Source: Angiostrongylus vasorum
Lineage: Eukaryota > Nematoda > Chromadorea > Rhabditida > Metastrongylidae
Direction: 5' to 3'
NCBI GenBank assembly: GCA_018806985.1
Contig: JADANN010000364.1
Location: forward strand, 6,801,001-6,865,000
Length of the DNA: 64,000 nucleotides
Shown: piece by piece, positions 47,345-59,617 of the stretch
Layout of the letters: every line of letters starts with the position of its first letter
How positions within the stretch are numbered: position 1 is the stretch's first letter
Notes under the pieces: generated by a model
Seen by the model: the letters and a program-made list of their open reading frames with translations, nothing else
What the model was told of the DNA's origin: nothing
Database searches by the model: none
Program-made: the position numbers and the translations under genes

Positions 47345-48060
47345 TGAGTAAGGACTCCATAAATGACAAGGGCTTCCATGACTACTTCTAAGTGTCTCAG
47401 CTGAGTCAAAAGCCCTCTTTAGATCGATTAAAGTGGGAAAGAGCAGTCTCTTGTGCGCTCGCGATACTTCAGTGAGTCTTGCCTGTTATTGTTTGGATGT
47501 GATCTACCGAATCTGAATGCTGAATCCTTTCCGAAACCCTGCTTGTCCACATGGGTGTCCTCCGTGTAGTGTTCTTTCAATCCTGTTTAGGATGACTCTA
47601 GTGACAAGTTTGCAGACAAGAGATAGAAAGCACACTGGGCGATAGTTGCCAGTATCATGGAGGTTACCTTTCTTGAACATTAATATGGTCTTGCTGCTCT
47701 TCCATTGAGTAGGGACGTTGCATTTAGACAGGTAGCGTGTGAAAAACCGAGCCAATGTCTTTATGAGGATTGGCGGAATGTTCTTCAGGTGTTCAGATAT
47801 TGCCCTATCCGGGCATTATGCTGTTTGATTTTTCACGGACGATAGAACATGTCAGACTTTGGAAGGGAGAACCGGTGGTACAACATATCCATCCTCCTTC
47901 ATTTCACATGAGGTAGAAAGACGTGGCTGCTGAAGAGATCTGAGTAATAATCGTGAATGATTTTCTCCACTTCCTTTCTCAACGTTGTCACTGTTCCATC
48001 TAGGCGTTGGAGTGCAACTGGTCATGCATATATACATTCTGCTTGTTATCTAAACGGCTC
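47345..48060 (-). pseudogene. RTE reverse transcriptase fragment
   Basis: On the minus strand an 83-codon frame (47504-47755) reads ARFFTRYLSKCNVPTQWKSS and then FKKGNLHDTGNYRPV, the N-terminal part of the RTE reverse transcriptase. Upstream decayed sequence near 47850-47900 resembles the EDGYVVP block. Downstream it runs in broken frame to about 47345. The FADD motif is lost. Confidence 0.8.
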
Positions 48061-48438
48061 CACTTCACTGAAAACCAATACTGTCAATTCGCCTCCCTAG
48101 TGACAACTGTGTGGAATCATATGGATTTGAAAAGAAGAATCCACACCTGTACAAGGAAGTCTCCATCGTTTTGAATCTTATCACATAGAGACGCTTGTGA
48201 CAGCTGGCCATGATAAATGGGTTCATTCATTAAACTTATTTTAACAGCATCAATGAAATTAGGAGGGAACATCAACTCTTAGCGAGAACCTTCTGTAAAA
48301 AAAAGTATAAACGGTCAAATTTCATCTCAACACGCTGTCTTCTAGAATGAAAGTTGTAAAATCCTACCACACATTACAAGAAAAACCTACAGAGCGTGAT
48401 TGAAGGAACAGTGATAGCAGCGGTTAGAGTAGAAGCTA

Positions 48439-48713
48439 AAAAGCTCTCGGCGTTGATCAATCCCTGAGGGATGCGCCATGCATTCGACTTCACTAAGTAT
48501 CGTTTAGAGGTGATTGAGTGCATACCTGGCCTTTACTATGACTCGCGGTGAGCCTACCGATGTATCGAACCACTACTGCTATCCTCCTAGACAAGTCTGG
48601 TACCAATTTTCCGACCCCGGAGGGATGGAAGGCTTTTTGGCCATGGGCGCGGGGATCGGTGCCATGTGTGTGTAATGCAGGGAGCCTCCGACCACTGCGC
48701 CACACGCGCCCAT
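48439..48713 (-). repeat. SINE-1 copy
   Basis: Reverse orientation, well kept. GGGCGCG at 48645 and CACACGCGCCC at 48702-48712 show the two matching ends of the tRNA-like head; the core CCAGAC/GTCTGG pair is intact apart from one base. Confidence 0.9.
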
Positions 48714-49764
48714 GGTAGTAAATTATAAATATTTGTGGCAAGTAGTTTGAAGTAAGAAAGAAAAAGAATGCTACGATTTTGGTCAACAACAGTTGTGCTG
48801 AAAATGAATGCGTGTCGAAATACGATATATAAATGCCTCTTCTTATTGTTTTCACTTAAAAGAAATGGATAAACCGCAAACTTATAAAGATACGAAGACA
48901 AACGCAGAAAATATAAAACTTAAAAAGTGCTTTTGGTGAAAGTTTCTAGACCGAATTTTTCAACGAAGCCGACGGTCAGGGCCAATAGCTGGAGAACCAC
49001 AAGCCAGGTGGCATTGAGAGTTAGAAGCTAACCAAAAAAACTTGTTCTGTGGGAAGATGGAGTTAAAGGATTGGCTCCCTGTTTCTACAACGTGGATTCA
49101 TTTATATCTGCTGTATGTCATGACTTCAACGTGTTTACGGGAAGGTGAATCGCTTCTGGTACGTCGATTCGACCAAAAGCCTACTGTATAGGACATAGGA
49201 AGTGGATAGGAAGCAGTTGGGATTCGCCCACAGTGCTATGTTTGCAAAAAATGAGCATGACAAGCTACTTTACGAAATACCTCTAGTAGATGTAAGGTTG
49301 ACCTGGTCAAGTTACCTTTGTAGTTACAGTCTTTTCAAGAATCCTAGAAATAAAAGTGCTTATAAGTGAATATGATGAAGTTGGCAGCAGCCAAGCAAAC
49401 GAAGTGAAAATTTTTGATTTACTAACTGATCAAGTAGATTACGATTGACACACATTTTACAAGCATGAAAACATCGGTACTAGATGAACTTTCTATTGGT
49501 ACGGTAGCGACAAATTCAGAGGAAAGAAATTATAAAAGGTGCAAGACTTACGTGACCTAGTAAAGAGACAGTTGGTGTCTATGACCACGATTGATCTTGG
49601 CCATCGGTTTCGAGCAAGATCAAAGAATACCCAATCCAGTGTCAAAAAATGGATTGTGATCAAGTATACCATTCGAGATTTGTAGTGAGAATTTGAACGA
49701 ATAGTTATCGGTTATCCACACTGTCGTTCAAGGATTAAAGGAAATATTAAAATTGGACGCTAGT

Positions 49765-49998
49765 AACTTCTTAATTGGAAGTGCCGCTCAGTACACATGT
49801 TCTCTTTGGTTCGACTCCTCGTCCTGAGTTAACCATGCCCTTTGTCCATAAAAGGTGGCAAGTTGTTGACCGTCTTCTCATGAAAACGCTGAGTTGACAG
49901 ATCTCTAGATTCATGCAAGTTACCAAACGGGTAGTATATATTTTCAGTCGCCTCTACGAGCCTACGAGTGAAGTTGAACGAGTATCAATGAGTAATGT
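49765..49998 (+). repeat. SINE-1-like relic
   Basis: GCTCAGTACACATGTTC and GGTTCGACTCC (a good B box) start it. AAGTTGTTGACCGTCTTCTC is a decayed core. The body ends near GTAATGTGTGAA. Confidence 0.45.
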
Positions 49999-50027
49999 GT
50001 GAATGCGAAATGCTTCAGTTTTCTCGA

Positions 50028-50345
50028 GGGGATTCATCTCCCCGGCAAGTTCTCCCGAGCTGAAGCAGTCCGAAATTTCCATCAGGAAGCCTAGCTAAGA
50101 GTAAACCAATACCAGGATCCACTACCGCCCTGGAATTAAAAATCGCATGGTGGAAAATCTCCCTCTTATCCACAAGGGCTACGACTACCTGTCGTGGTGA
50201 CGACCTGGGGCAGACTTTTTGCCAGGCTGTCCTCGGGATTCCAGGCAGCCACAATGGCTTAACCAGCAAATCTCCGAAAAATGGTGATTATGCTGGGGCT
50301 CGCACAACTAGTGAGGACGGGCCGTTCCAGTATCAAGTAAGTAAG
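50028..50345 (+). repeat. Repeat A copy, 5' truncated
   Basis: Begins at GGGGATTCATCTCC, missing about 70 bases of the start. Ends CAGTATCAAGTAAGTAAG. Confidence 0.8.
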
Positions 50346-51000
50346 TATGAACTACAGTATGACTTTGTCACCTTTACTCGCAGACTGACTTATTTCCCGT
50401 TTCCCAGTCTTGTTAATGTGTTTAAGTTGAATGAATACTTTACCGGCATTCAGCAAAACCACTTGACAAGTGGATTGATCGAGAAATTAAAAATATACCA
50501 AGAAAGAGAATCATGGTTTTTTCTGAGTCTTCTTTTGTTACCGGGCAGATGTCTACTGTTCATAATGGAACTTATACTGAACCAGCCGAACATCGAACTG
50601 GAGAGACTGTTGTGACATATCCCTATGTCTATGACATAGTTAAGGAAACCCATGAACTGCGCGCCATCTCCACATTTTGTAGGATAACATTTGTAGTACA
50701 ACAAAAAACCAAGCCAATGCAGACTTACCTGTTTGGTGCCGTGAGCTTTATTTTTTACTGATTTTATTCAGTCGCCAAATATAATATATTTACAACATGA
50801 TTAGAACGTATTTTTTAAACACGTAATATTAAATTTCGAGTGGTCCTGAACCGAACTCTACTGCAATGTTTTGGAACGGACCGATACAATCATCAAACGA
50901 AGGGGATGTATTTTTTATAGACTGGAAACAAGTCATATGATTTATAGATTGTTTTAAATTGTGGCTCAGATTAACATGAAGAATTCACATCATGAGGACA

Positions 51001-54000
51001 TTACTGTTTTTTCTTAAGATTTTCCACTGCATCTTTCAAGATCTCGGCCGCACTTGTATGGTATTTTTTCTCTTTGAGCGAAGAACTAAAATGATTACGG
51101 TAACAAAAAAGGATGAGGGATGAGAAATTCCTTGTAGCACCGCTACCGTACCTTGACAACTTCTCGTTGATTAGTGAAAATAGTAGAAGGGAGTTCATCG
51201 ATAACTAGTTGAATTTTAGACGCCTTTAAAAAAAGTTGTAGACAGAATGCTTGTCTATTCATTGCAAGGATATCTAAATACTTACCTGTTCGTTGAAGTT
51301 TCTCACTGTCTTTTGATATAACACACCTTTTTCTTCCAGTTCTTCTTTCGTCTTAGAACTTTTAACCTGTAAGAATTCAATGAAAAATTATCTTAGGATA
51401 CATTTTTGGACCTAAAAGTTTACTTAACAGTAAAATTTCTACCTTCAAAAAAAATCCAAGTACAGCAAAATAGTTCTACTGAAAGTTCCACCCTCAAAGG
51501 ATCAGAAGTCTATTGTGGTCAATCAAAGCACAAATTAGTAGGAATAGTTGAATTCAAGAATACTCTCATATCGAAATAGATGAAAGTTTCACGGCAAAGT
51601 TTTATGTGAAATAAAGGATAAAGGATGAAGCTGTCGGCGTTGATCAATCTCTCAGAAATGAGCCACGCATTCTACTTCATTAAGCATCGTTTGGAGGTGA
51701 TTGAATGCACATCTGACTTTTACAGTGATTTGTGGTGGCCTAGCGATGTATCGATCCAGTACTGCAATCCTCCCAGACAAGTCTGGTACCAATTTGCCGA
51801 CCGCGCAGAGATTGAAGGCTTGGTAAGCCACGGGCGGTAGGATCGATCTCACGTGTGTATTGCAGGGCGCCTTCGACCACTACGCCACACGCGCCCTTAT
51901 ATGTGAAATAGTTTGTAATAAATATTCTAACAAATACAGGCAAATTAAAGGATATAATTAAATATAGGTATAAACATGGTAAATATAGGTAAACTGCAGT
52001 TTGCTGCTTCCAAAAAATAAAATTTTAGTTGCAGGATTAGGAATCTTGACGAGGTTCGTTCGCTCTATCGCTCTAACCACAGGTATCTTGAGGGGCACGC
52101 TCGTTTTAACGTAATGAAATCCATTTATAGTATTGTTCTTTTTAGCAATTGTATATTTCAAAATCCGAAGTCATAGCGAAGATAGATAGCGCGGTTATTT
52201 TCTTTAAATATGTTCAAGGCGTGTGTGGCGCAGTGATCGGAGGCACCCTGCGACACACACATGGCATCGATCTTCGTGCCCGTGGCTCGTGCAAGCCTTC
52301 CATCCTTCTGGGCTCGGTAGATTGGTGCCAGCCTTGTCTGGGAGGATAGCTGCATAGGCTCAATAAATCGGTAGGCCACCGCGAGTCACTGTAAAGGCCA
52401 GATATGCATTCAATCACCTCTAACGATGCTACGAATGGAGTCGAATGCATGGCGCATCCCTCAGCGATAAGCCGACGTTGAGAGCTTTTTACATTTATAT
52501 TCTAATGTCATTATTATTATTACCACTATGAATGTATTCATGGGTTTTCTCCGCGTGTATAAGTCAAAACTTGGATAAAGGAATAAAGGATAAAGCTCTC
52601 GGCTTTGATCAATCCGTGAGGGATGCATCGTGCATTCGACTTCATTAAGTATCGTTGGAGGTGATTGAATGCATATTTGGCCTTTACAATAACTCTCGGT
52701 GGCCTACCGATTTATCGAGTGAGTGCTGCTATCCTCCCAGACAAGTCTGGCACCAATATGCCGTCCCCGGAACGATGGAAGGCTTGGTGGGCCATGGGCG
52801 TGGGATCGATTCCACGTGAGTGTTGCAGGGCGCCTCCGACCGCTTCTCCATACGGGCCCTAGAACTTGGATATGGACATAAATTTGCGAACAGCCGCAGT
52901 TCCATTAGCTATTATTGTCCAATTAAACACCATAACTGTTTTTTTAACAACACGTGAATTTATGTCAGTGCATAATATGGGTGGGCAGGGTGGACGATTT
53001 GCAAAGATTTCAATCAATGTGTTAATCAGTAGCATGATCCATACAACACTACACTCTGCACTTAATAGTTTACAAAGAACTCCTTTTGGACGGATATTTA
53101 AACGTCGGCGAACAGGTAGACTATTCCAAGTGGACAGCATACAAAACATAATACTTCGAACTTGGCGTGAGTGAATTTCTACCCATACATAGGTGTCCAA
53201 GTGGGGCGATGTGAATTGATATGAACTCATTGCTAGTGCGACCAGCATTCGATGACTCCATAAATAATCATAATTTGACAGTACCTCATGTCGAGCAACA
53301 TCCATCTGTAACAATCCTTCATTCATTTTCTCCAGATCAGCTTTCATCTCTTTATTATCGACGGTAACAAACCGTCGTATTCGTCGAATAGCGGCGCGTC
53401 CTGCAAGATTTTATTAGGAACTTTGCTTATTTAAGGTCCTTGATAAATATAAGAGTAAATGCTACTAAGATTTAAACGAAACCAGTCAGCTACAAAATGG
53501 CTAGCGATAATGAAATGCTATTACTTGGTTATCTGATGAGGATCAGATTCCTGATTTACCTTTAGTCTGAGCAGCCCCTCTCTGTTGACGCCATGTTATT
53601 CATTGCATTGATTATTATATCCAGACGAGACTGTAATTCACGCTTAACAGATCCTGTCTTCTATGATTTGTCTCAAGGCCCTTTTTATAGAACTTTAAAG
53701 TATTCTTTTCTTTACATTGAGTTAATCAACGAGTGAGTATAAGACCCAAGTATCTGAAATTTCGAAACCATGCTGATTATAACATTACTAATATGTTGTG
53801 GTGCCATTCAGTTCGTACAAAGTGCGGTGTCGACCCCTTCCGAGGCCATCCAAGCCGCTTATTTCTTTAAGAAAAAATCTGTGACTGATTTGTTTGTGAG
53901 GCGATTCCTGCGACCCATAAAAGATAGCGATTGCAAGTAATGGAGATGTGGCAACGGTCTAGCGAACGTAACTTCGTATTCCAGGAAGAATCGACTCGAC

Positions 54001-54767
54001 CAGCATTCAGAGACGTTTGTAAGGATGACCAAATCCCTAGGCAACAGCTAAATCTTTACGCAAAAAATCTGGTGACCTTCACGGGTGGTGACTGCTAGAG
54101 GAAAGACTCGAATCGGAAGTGTAAGAACTTCTGGCATCCGAACAGTAGTGTGAAGAAAGGATATGTGTTAAAAAATTATACAGCCTTAAGATAAAAGAAA
54201 GGGCAAAACGTTATCTATAATTTCGCTATCGCAACCATCTAAAAAAAATCGCACGGATATCAAAACGCATAAATAAAAGCCCAGAAGGAAGGGCCTTCGC
54301 TGTGAATGAAGAAAATTGTGATCAAATCCTTTTCAATCCTTTTTATGGAAAACAGCATGATATGCCATAAATATTATCTATAAGACAGATTAATAATAAC
54401 TACGAACCAATTGCTATTAACGAAATGGTTGTGTTAATATCCATTTGAAAAGCGGCAACTCACTTCTAATCTGTTGTTTACAAACTGTTTCAGCTTTGTG
54501 CATCCTGATGCCGCTAATTCGTAAGGATTTTGTTTTGGTGGCGAATTGATGGCTCCAGTTTCTAGTACTTTCCGATTTGGCTTAACAAATTGGAAGAAAC
54601 TTCGGAAAAACTGATATATAGGTTAAAAAAGCGCTTACTTGCATCATCAGCTCCAATCCGTCTAAAGCACCATCAAGTGCTAGTCTATAGGATTCGACTT
54701 TGCTGATTCCTTCCTTAAATGTTGGTTCCAATTTCGTTTCCTCAACTAATCCTATCCTTTCCGCGGC
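51001..54767 (-). CDS. BAR-domain protein, endophilin/BIN-like (5' end missing)
   Basis: Exons on the minus strand join in phase: 54639-54767, 54464-54610, 53560-53581 (a 22-base microexon), 53285-53400, 51286-51366, 51147-51223 and 51001-51085, ending in TAA. They give 218 residues. The start AAERIGLVEETKLEPTFKEG matches the beginning of the first BAR helix after the amphipathic segment. The end, KYHTSAAEILKDAVENLKKK, matches the last BAR helix. BAR dimers bind and bend membranes. No SH3 domain follows, so the protein is shorter than endophilin. An N-terminal exon of perhaps 20-30 residues was not found. The donor after residues VVKV is inferred from phase. The 1.9-kb intron before 51366 holds three SINE-1 copies. 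A possible AATAAA signal is at 50748-50753. The exact subfamily is unknown. Confidence 0.75.
51611..51897 (-). repeat. SINE-1 copy in a BAR-gene intron
   Basis: Reverse genomic orientation, so in the same direction as the gene. Tail ATAAAGGATAAAGGATGAAG, intact core, head ending CACACGCGCCC. Confidence 0.9.
52217..52490 (+). repeat. SINE-1 copy in a BAR-gene intron, opposite direction
   Basis: Head GGCGTGTGTGGCGCAGTG, B box GGCATCGATC. The core is changed (CCAGCCTTGTCTGGG). Tail short. Confidence 0.88.
52576..52859 (-). repeat. SINE-1 copy in a BAR-gene intron
   Basis: Reverse orientation, tail to tail with the preceding plus-strand copy across about 85 bases. Core CCAGACAAGTCTGG intact on the plus strand; head CGGGCCC end degraded. 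Confidence 0.9.
53825..54070 (+). repeat. SINE-2 relic in a BAR-gene intron
   Basis: The 3' portion is clear: GGAAGAATCGACTCGACCAG, CATTCAGAGACG and AGGCAACAGCTAAATC. The core is hard to see. Confidence 0.5.
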
Positions 54768-55184
54768 CTAAAACAACTATAAGGCATGGACATTTCTCAG
54801 GAAAAAAATTGTGGTATCGGTGATTTTTTCGATGGGCAACATTACCTTTTGAGATCATTGTGAGACAACTGTGATTAAATAATTCGTTAAGATTCGTGAG
54901 TCAAGAGCAATTAGTCTCAATTTGGCATTAATATGACACTAATTTTAAATTCTGTCGAAAATTTTAACGAGTTGGAATCCCTTAAGTTGCCTAACAGCTC
55001 AGTTAAGGAATTTCTGTACATGCCGGCGTACAAAAACTGCTGAGGTTTTTCTTTTCGCAAGAAAATTCAAATCTTATTTTTTGCTGCTTAGATTCTTTAC
55101 AATAGATTCATACGTGTCATATCGAGAATATGCCTTAGTTCTACGAGTTTTTCTTGGGCTTATTCCCAAACTGATGAAGATGCC

Positions 55185-55465
55185 GCATATAAAGGCGCAT
55201 AACCCTGGTCCAACCCCACTCCGGGCTAATCGGCCCTCCTGTCCCTCCCTGGATCGGAAAATTAGTACCAGACTTGTCTGAGAAGCTAACCCTGGTCAAC
55301 AAAAATCGGTGACTACCCGTACCTAGAAATATTTTAGCAAAGCCATTTCAGGCCAGAGAGCGCTCCACCACGTCGGTTTTCGAAAGAACCAGAATTCAAC
55401 GAAATTCGTGAAGACGACGGAGGTTCTCAAGCAGCAGCCGAATTCGCACAGAAATAAAAAAGACC
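55185..55465 (+). repeat. SINE-2 copy
   Basis: Core AATTAGTACCAGACTTGTCTG matches SINE-1 cores nearly base for base. The 3' part has GAATTCAACGAAATTCG and CTCAAGCAGCAGCCGAATTC. Confidence 0.7.
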
Positions 55466-56304
55466 ATCGTGGAATATGGATGCATGAAAACGAATGGGAA
55501 GAAGAAAGTGCGGAGAGTCCTACAATATATAGTATTCTCTAAAACAAAGAAGTAGAGTTTTGTAAGAATTTGATATTAAATGCCTTGCTACTTCTCCTAA
55601 TACAAATTTTCCAACCCATGGACTTTAAATATTTCTTACATTGAAAATAGCACTATTTGCTTAGACAGAATTTCCGCTTCGAGTTCTATGAACAGAAAAA
55701 CTTATGCATCACTTCATCTAGAACAGTAAAGCATACAAAATATAATAATGTTTGTAATTATAACATGAGCGACTCATAAATTCGGCTACGATCTCGAGTC
55801 ACTCGAAACAGACATTTTCTTACACGTAAGGGAAAAAATACTGACATATTCGCCTGTCAAGAATGAAATCCTCATTCATAGGTTTGCCGCTTAACAGTAG
55901 TAGCATAGGAATGGTGTGTTATGCACGAAATGATCATCATACGGGAAGGTCAGATATGTGTAAAGGTAGCTGAAGTTCTTCAAGAAAACTGAGAATACAA
56001 AGGAATGAATTTGCTCTACAAAATAGACTTTTCATCGCCCGTTACTGATCGGTAGCAAAAAATCTTTTTGGAGTTAAAGTGATGACGGCTACTAGCCAAA
56101 GACCTGAAAATATCAGCTAGCTCAGCTGTTTCGCAGTGTCAAGAGATTAAATCATAAATATCTATCCTCCCTCATGACGAAACATTACAGGTACCGGATG
56201 TCTCGTTCTTCATCCTACATCTCGGTGGCGATGGTTATATTCAAACACTTATGTTATCTCTGTGGTTAGTTAGCAGAAGACTCGTAAGTAAAAGCTCTCT
56301 GTGG

Positions 56305-56575
56305 ATTAAGCTCTCGACTTTGATCAATCCCTAAGAGGTGCGCCATGCATTCAGCATCGTGAAGCATCGTTAGAAGTGATTGAATGCATAACTGACTTAT
56401 ACAACGACTCGTGGTGGCCTGTCGATGCATCGAGTCAGCGCTGCTAACCTCTTAGACGAGTCTGGTACCAATTTGCCGATCTCAGAGTGATGGAAGGCTT
56501 GGTAAGCATGGCAGCACAGGGTCAATCCCATATGTATTGCACGGCTCCTCTCATCACTGTGCTAATCCGCCCCTT
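56305..56575 (-). repeat. SINE-1 copy
   Basis: Reverse orientation; moderately diverged. AGACGAGTCTGGTACCAATT is the core. The A box region reads TCATCACTGTGCTAATCC. Confidence 0.8.
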
Positions 56576-57593
56576 AGAAGACGTGTAAATATCACATCAA
56601 ATCACCACAATCAATTTTATACTCTACTTTATAACGAGGATTCATTCTGGAAAAGCCAATTAGCGTTTTTAATCGTCATCCCGCGCAACGTAAAAAACGA
56701 TGCAAAATGTGACTAGTCAAGCTGAAATGGGGCAGCACTTGATGTACGCCGACTAACTGACTAATTCATTCAGTTTTGTGCCGACGATGTTCTACAGCAA
56801 TATTCACTTGTTCCTGGTTTTGCTGTAGCATATCGACAAGTGCTTCACTCCTTCTGTTGTATTTATCAGATTTATTCTCATTCGTTTGTTTATAAAGGCC
56901 TTATTGACGCAAATGCAGATCCCAGAACTTCCTCCACTGGTATCATTACCTCGCTTTCCGTCATCCATGATAATCTTCGGACTTACATAAGAATTCAACC
57001 AGTACTTGAGGGATTTTGGTCTTCTTTATGAGCCTCAATTCAATGGATAAGGTCAAAGCAGTGACTAACCGTGTGCTAAATGCGCGTCTAATCACTGTGC
57101 TTGGTCCACCCCACTTGTTAGATGTGTGGATTAATATAGTTCTCTGCATCATATGTACGTCTGCAAGTGATCGAGTAACTCGATGGCACTGTGCTATTGT
57201 CGGTGCCATTCGTACCTGTTCCGCACTGGACCCAGACGCGAGTGGACGTCACTAACTAGAAGAACATGAATGTCAGATTGAACTAAGAAACCCTTTATTA
57301 CTACTGAATTCGGCGATGTTACCCACGGATAGCTCATCGGTTCTGCCGGAGGTTTACTAATATAAAGGTTTTTTGAATGGAAATATGAGAATCCTTTTTA
57401 GGTTTCGTGGGCACCTAGAGGATTAATCTGGCTGCACGTCGGAGTTTGACACCACGAGCATCTCTAGCCACGATGAAGTGGCAACAAATCGTTAGTAACG
57501 GGGATAAATGGCTGCTGATTATTTTTATCTTGCTAGGGAATGAATTGCAGACCTATTTAAGTGAAATTAATTAAGAGGGATATCACCACTTGT

Positions 57594-57880
57594 GGGCGCG
57601 TGCGGCGCAGTGACTGGACGTGCCACTGCGACACACAAGTGGAATCAATCCCCGCGTCTATGGCCCACCAAGCCTTCCATCCCTCCAGAGTCGTCAAATT
57701 GGTACCGGACTTGTCTAGGGAGGATAGCAGCACTGGCTCGATACATCGGTAGGCCACCGCGAGCCACTGTAAAGGCCAGATATGCATTCAATCACTTCCA
57801 ACGATACTTAATGAAGTCGAACGCATGGCGCATCCCTCGAGGGATTGATCAACGCCGAGAGCTTTATCCTTTATCCTTCA
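57594..57880 (+). repeat. SINE-1 copy, well preserved
   Basis: GGGCGCGTGCGGCGCAGTG starts it, with B region GGAATCAATCCCCGCG. Tail AGAGCTTTATCCTTTATCC shows two heptamer units. It is among the least decayed copies in body sequence. Confidence 0.9.
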
Positions 57881-58067
57881 TTATAACCATTTGTGTCAAC
57901 GATAAAATGATGAAAACTGTTTCCAAGTTACCAGATCAACAATCTTACTAAAATCCTTTATAAGCAACACTAATCCTTAACATTTCTGCAATTCTCTTCA
58001 ACGTTGGAACGCAGGAACGAACCTGTTAACAATGGAAAGAAAGTGAATACTACCCTAGCCAAATTCT

Positions 58068-58326
58068 TCCCCACGTCATCACCACCACAGGTAGTCGCCA
58101 CCCTTGTAGGCCAGAAGGAGATTTGTCACCATGCGACTAGTATGATACCAGGACGGTGGTAGATCCTGGTATTGGTTTACTCTTAGTTGGTCTTCCTGAT
58201 GGAAACGCCCCATTTCTTGTAAACTCGGGAGGCCCTGCAGGGGGTATGAAACTCTCCACTGCACATCGTAGTCCGACATCCCAGAAATACCTCCCAGCCA
58301 CGATGGGGCGATAAAAAGCGTTGGGA

Positions 58327-58328
<2 letters not shown>
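58068..58328 (-). repeat. Repeat A copy, 3' truncated
   Basis: Reverse orientation. The start side GCGTTGGGAGG abuts a TA array at 58329. About 130 bases of the 3' part are missing. The central hairpin is perfect. Confidence 0.82.

Positions 58329-58379
<51 letters not shown>
58329..58379. repeat. TA dinucleotide array
   Basis: About 25 TA units starting exactly at the 5' end of a repeat A copy. Confidence 0.95.
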
Positions 58380-58380
<1 letters not shown>

Positions 58381-59617
58381 TAAGTGATTTTAGAAAGCCC
58401 AAAAATCCACAATTTTTGCAACGAAAAAATGTGTAGTTCGTACCTTTAAATAGATTTTGTTCATAACTTATGTTTGTATCACAATTTAGGATTAACTTCT
58501 TGCTTCAATATCTAAAGGAACCTGCAAAATACGATTACGTATTACGATTACGTATATAAATACGTACAAAATACGAAGACGTTTACCTCAAAGTTCTCCC
58601 AAGTCTTAGTGAACTCAGTGTTAAAACAGTACACTGAAATTCATCCACTTTGTAAAGAGAAAGCGAATTATTTTAACAATTTAAGTTTATTTTGCAATGT
58701 CGTCATTGTCTATGTCCTCATTTTACTCATAGCAACGACGAGTAAAGCACAATCGCATCGCCGATCGTTAGGCGTCACATGTACAGCAGAATGAGAGAAC
58801 GCCTCATCGATCAATAAGCGCAATAAGCACAGCAGAGCAAAGCAACTCTCCGCCGGTCGATATGTGTAATAAATACTGCCGTTACGTTTTAAACCAAAGG
58901 ATGGAAGATTGTAATGCTTTTATAACAACGATACCTATTAGGATCAGAAAAAGTGGAAAGGATAAAGCCGCTGTACAAGTCACAGACTAAAAAATGACCG
59001 CATTTTCACTTCTCTGTTCCTTATATAGTTGCTTATGTAGCTATCAGTTGTAAATGTTACAGTTAATACTTAATATCGGACAACAGGAGACCACGAGCAT
59101 TCAGCAACGTTTCTTGTTAGTGAAAATGAATTTTATATGTACTCGAAGAATTACGGTGTTGGAAACACCTTTGTGCCCTACTCCGTTCTAGATGACAATT
59201 GAGCAACCCATATGTCAGAAGAATCGCATACGACACATTAGATTCCTTTTTCCATTCCTCATCTCACACCATCAACTATTCTTGTAGATCGGATGTCTGT
59301 CTTTTTGGATCAGCTTTCTCGATGTGCGTCAGCAACTGCTGACCGTGGTTTCCTCTTGTAGATGCCTCCACGCGGAAATGTAGAGCAGCTTTTAATCTCC
59401 AGTAACAGCACCAGGTGAATGAACCACTTGCTGTTCGCACCCATGAACATGGTGAAACGTGAACCAACACCATACTATCCACCCTCAGGCTTCTCTACAG
59501 AACAGTATGGACAACTCTGTAAAGTTACCGACCGACCATTAACCTTCGAATGCACAAAAAATAACTTCTTAACTACTACTAACTGCCTATTCCTTTTCCA
59601 TAGCACGGCATTATGTG

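Larger units (their letters stand above)
48714..51000. other. Spacer downstream of the BAR gene
   Basis: Apart from one SINE relic and one repeat A copy, no exon is recognised. Overlapping frames at 50418-50761 lack motifs. The BAR gene 3' UTR probably ends near the AATAAA at 50748-50753. Confidence 0.4.
54768..57593. other. Upstream side of the BAR gene, repeats and unassigned DNA
   Basis: The missing first BAR exon may lie here. SINE-2 and SINE-1 copies are listed separately. Frames open on both strands at 56804-57255 have no recognisable family. Confidence 0.35.

Noticed and set aside
58079..58402. Protein with a YIYIYI tail
   Set aside because: It combines repeat A with a TA microsatellite; no coding evidence.
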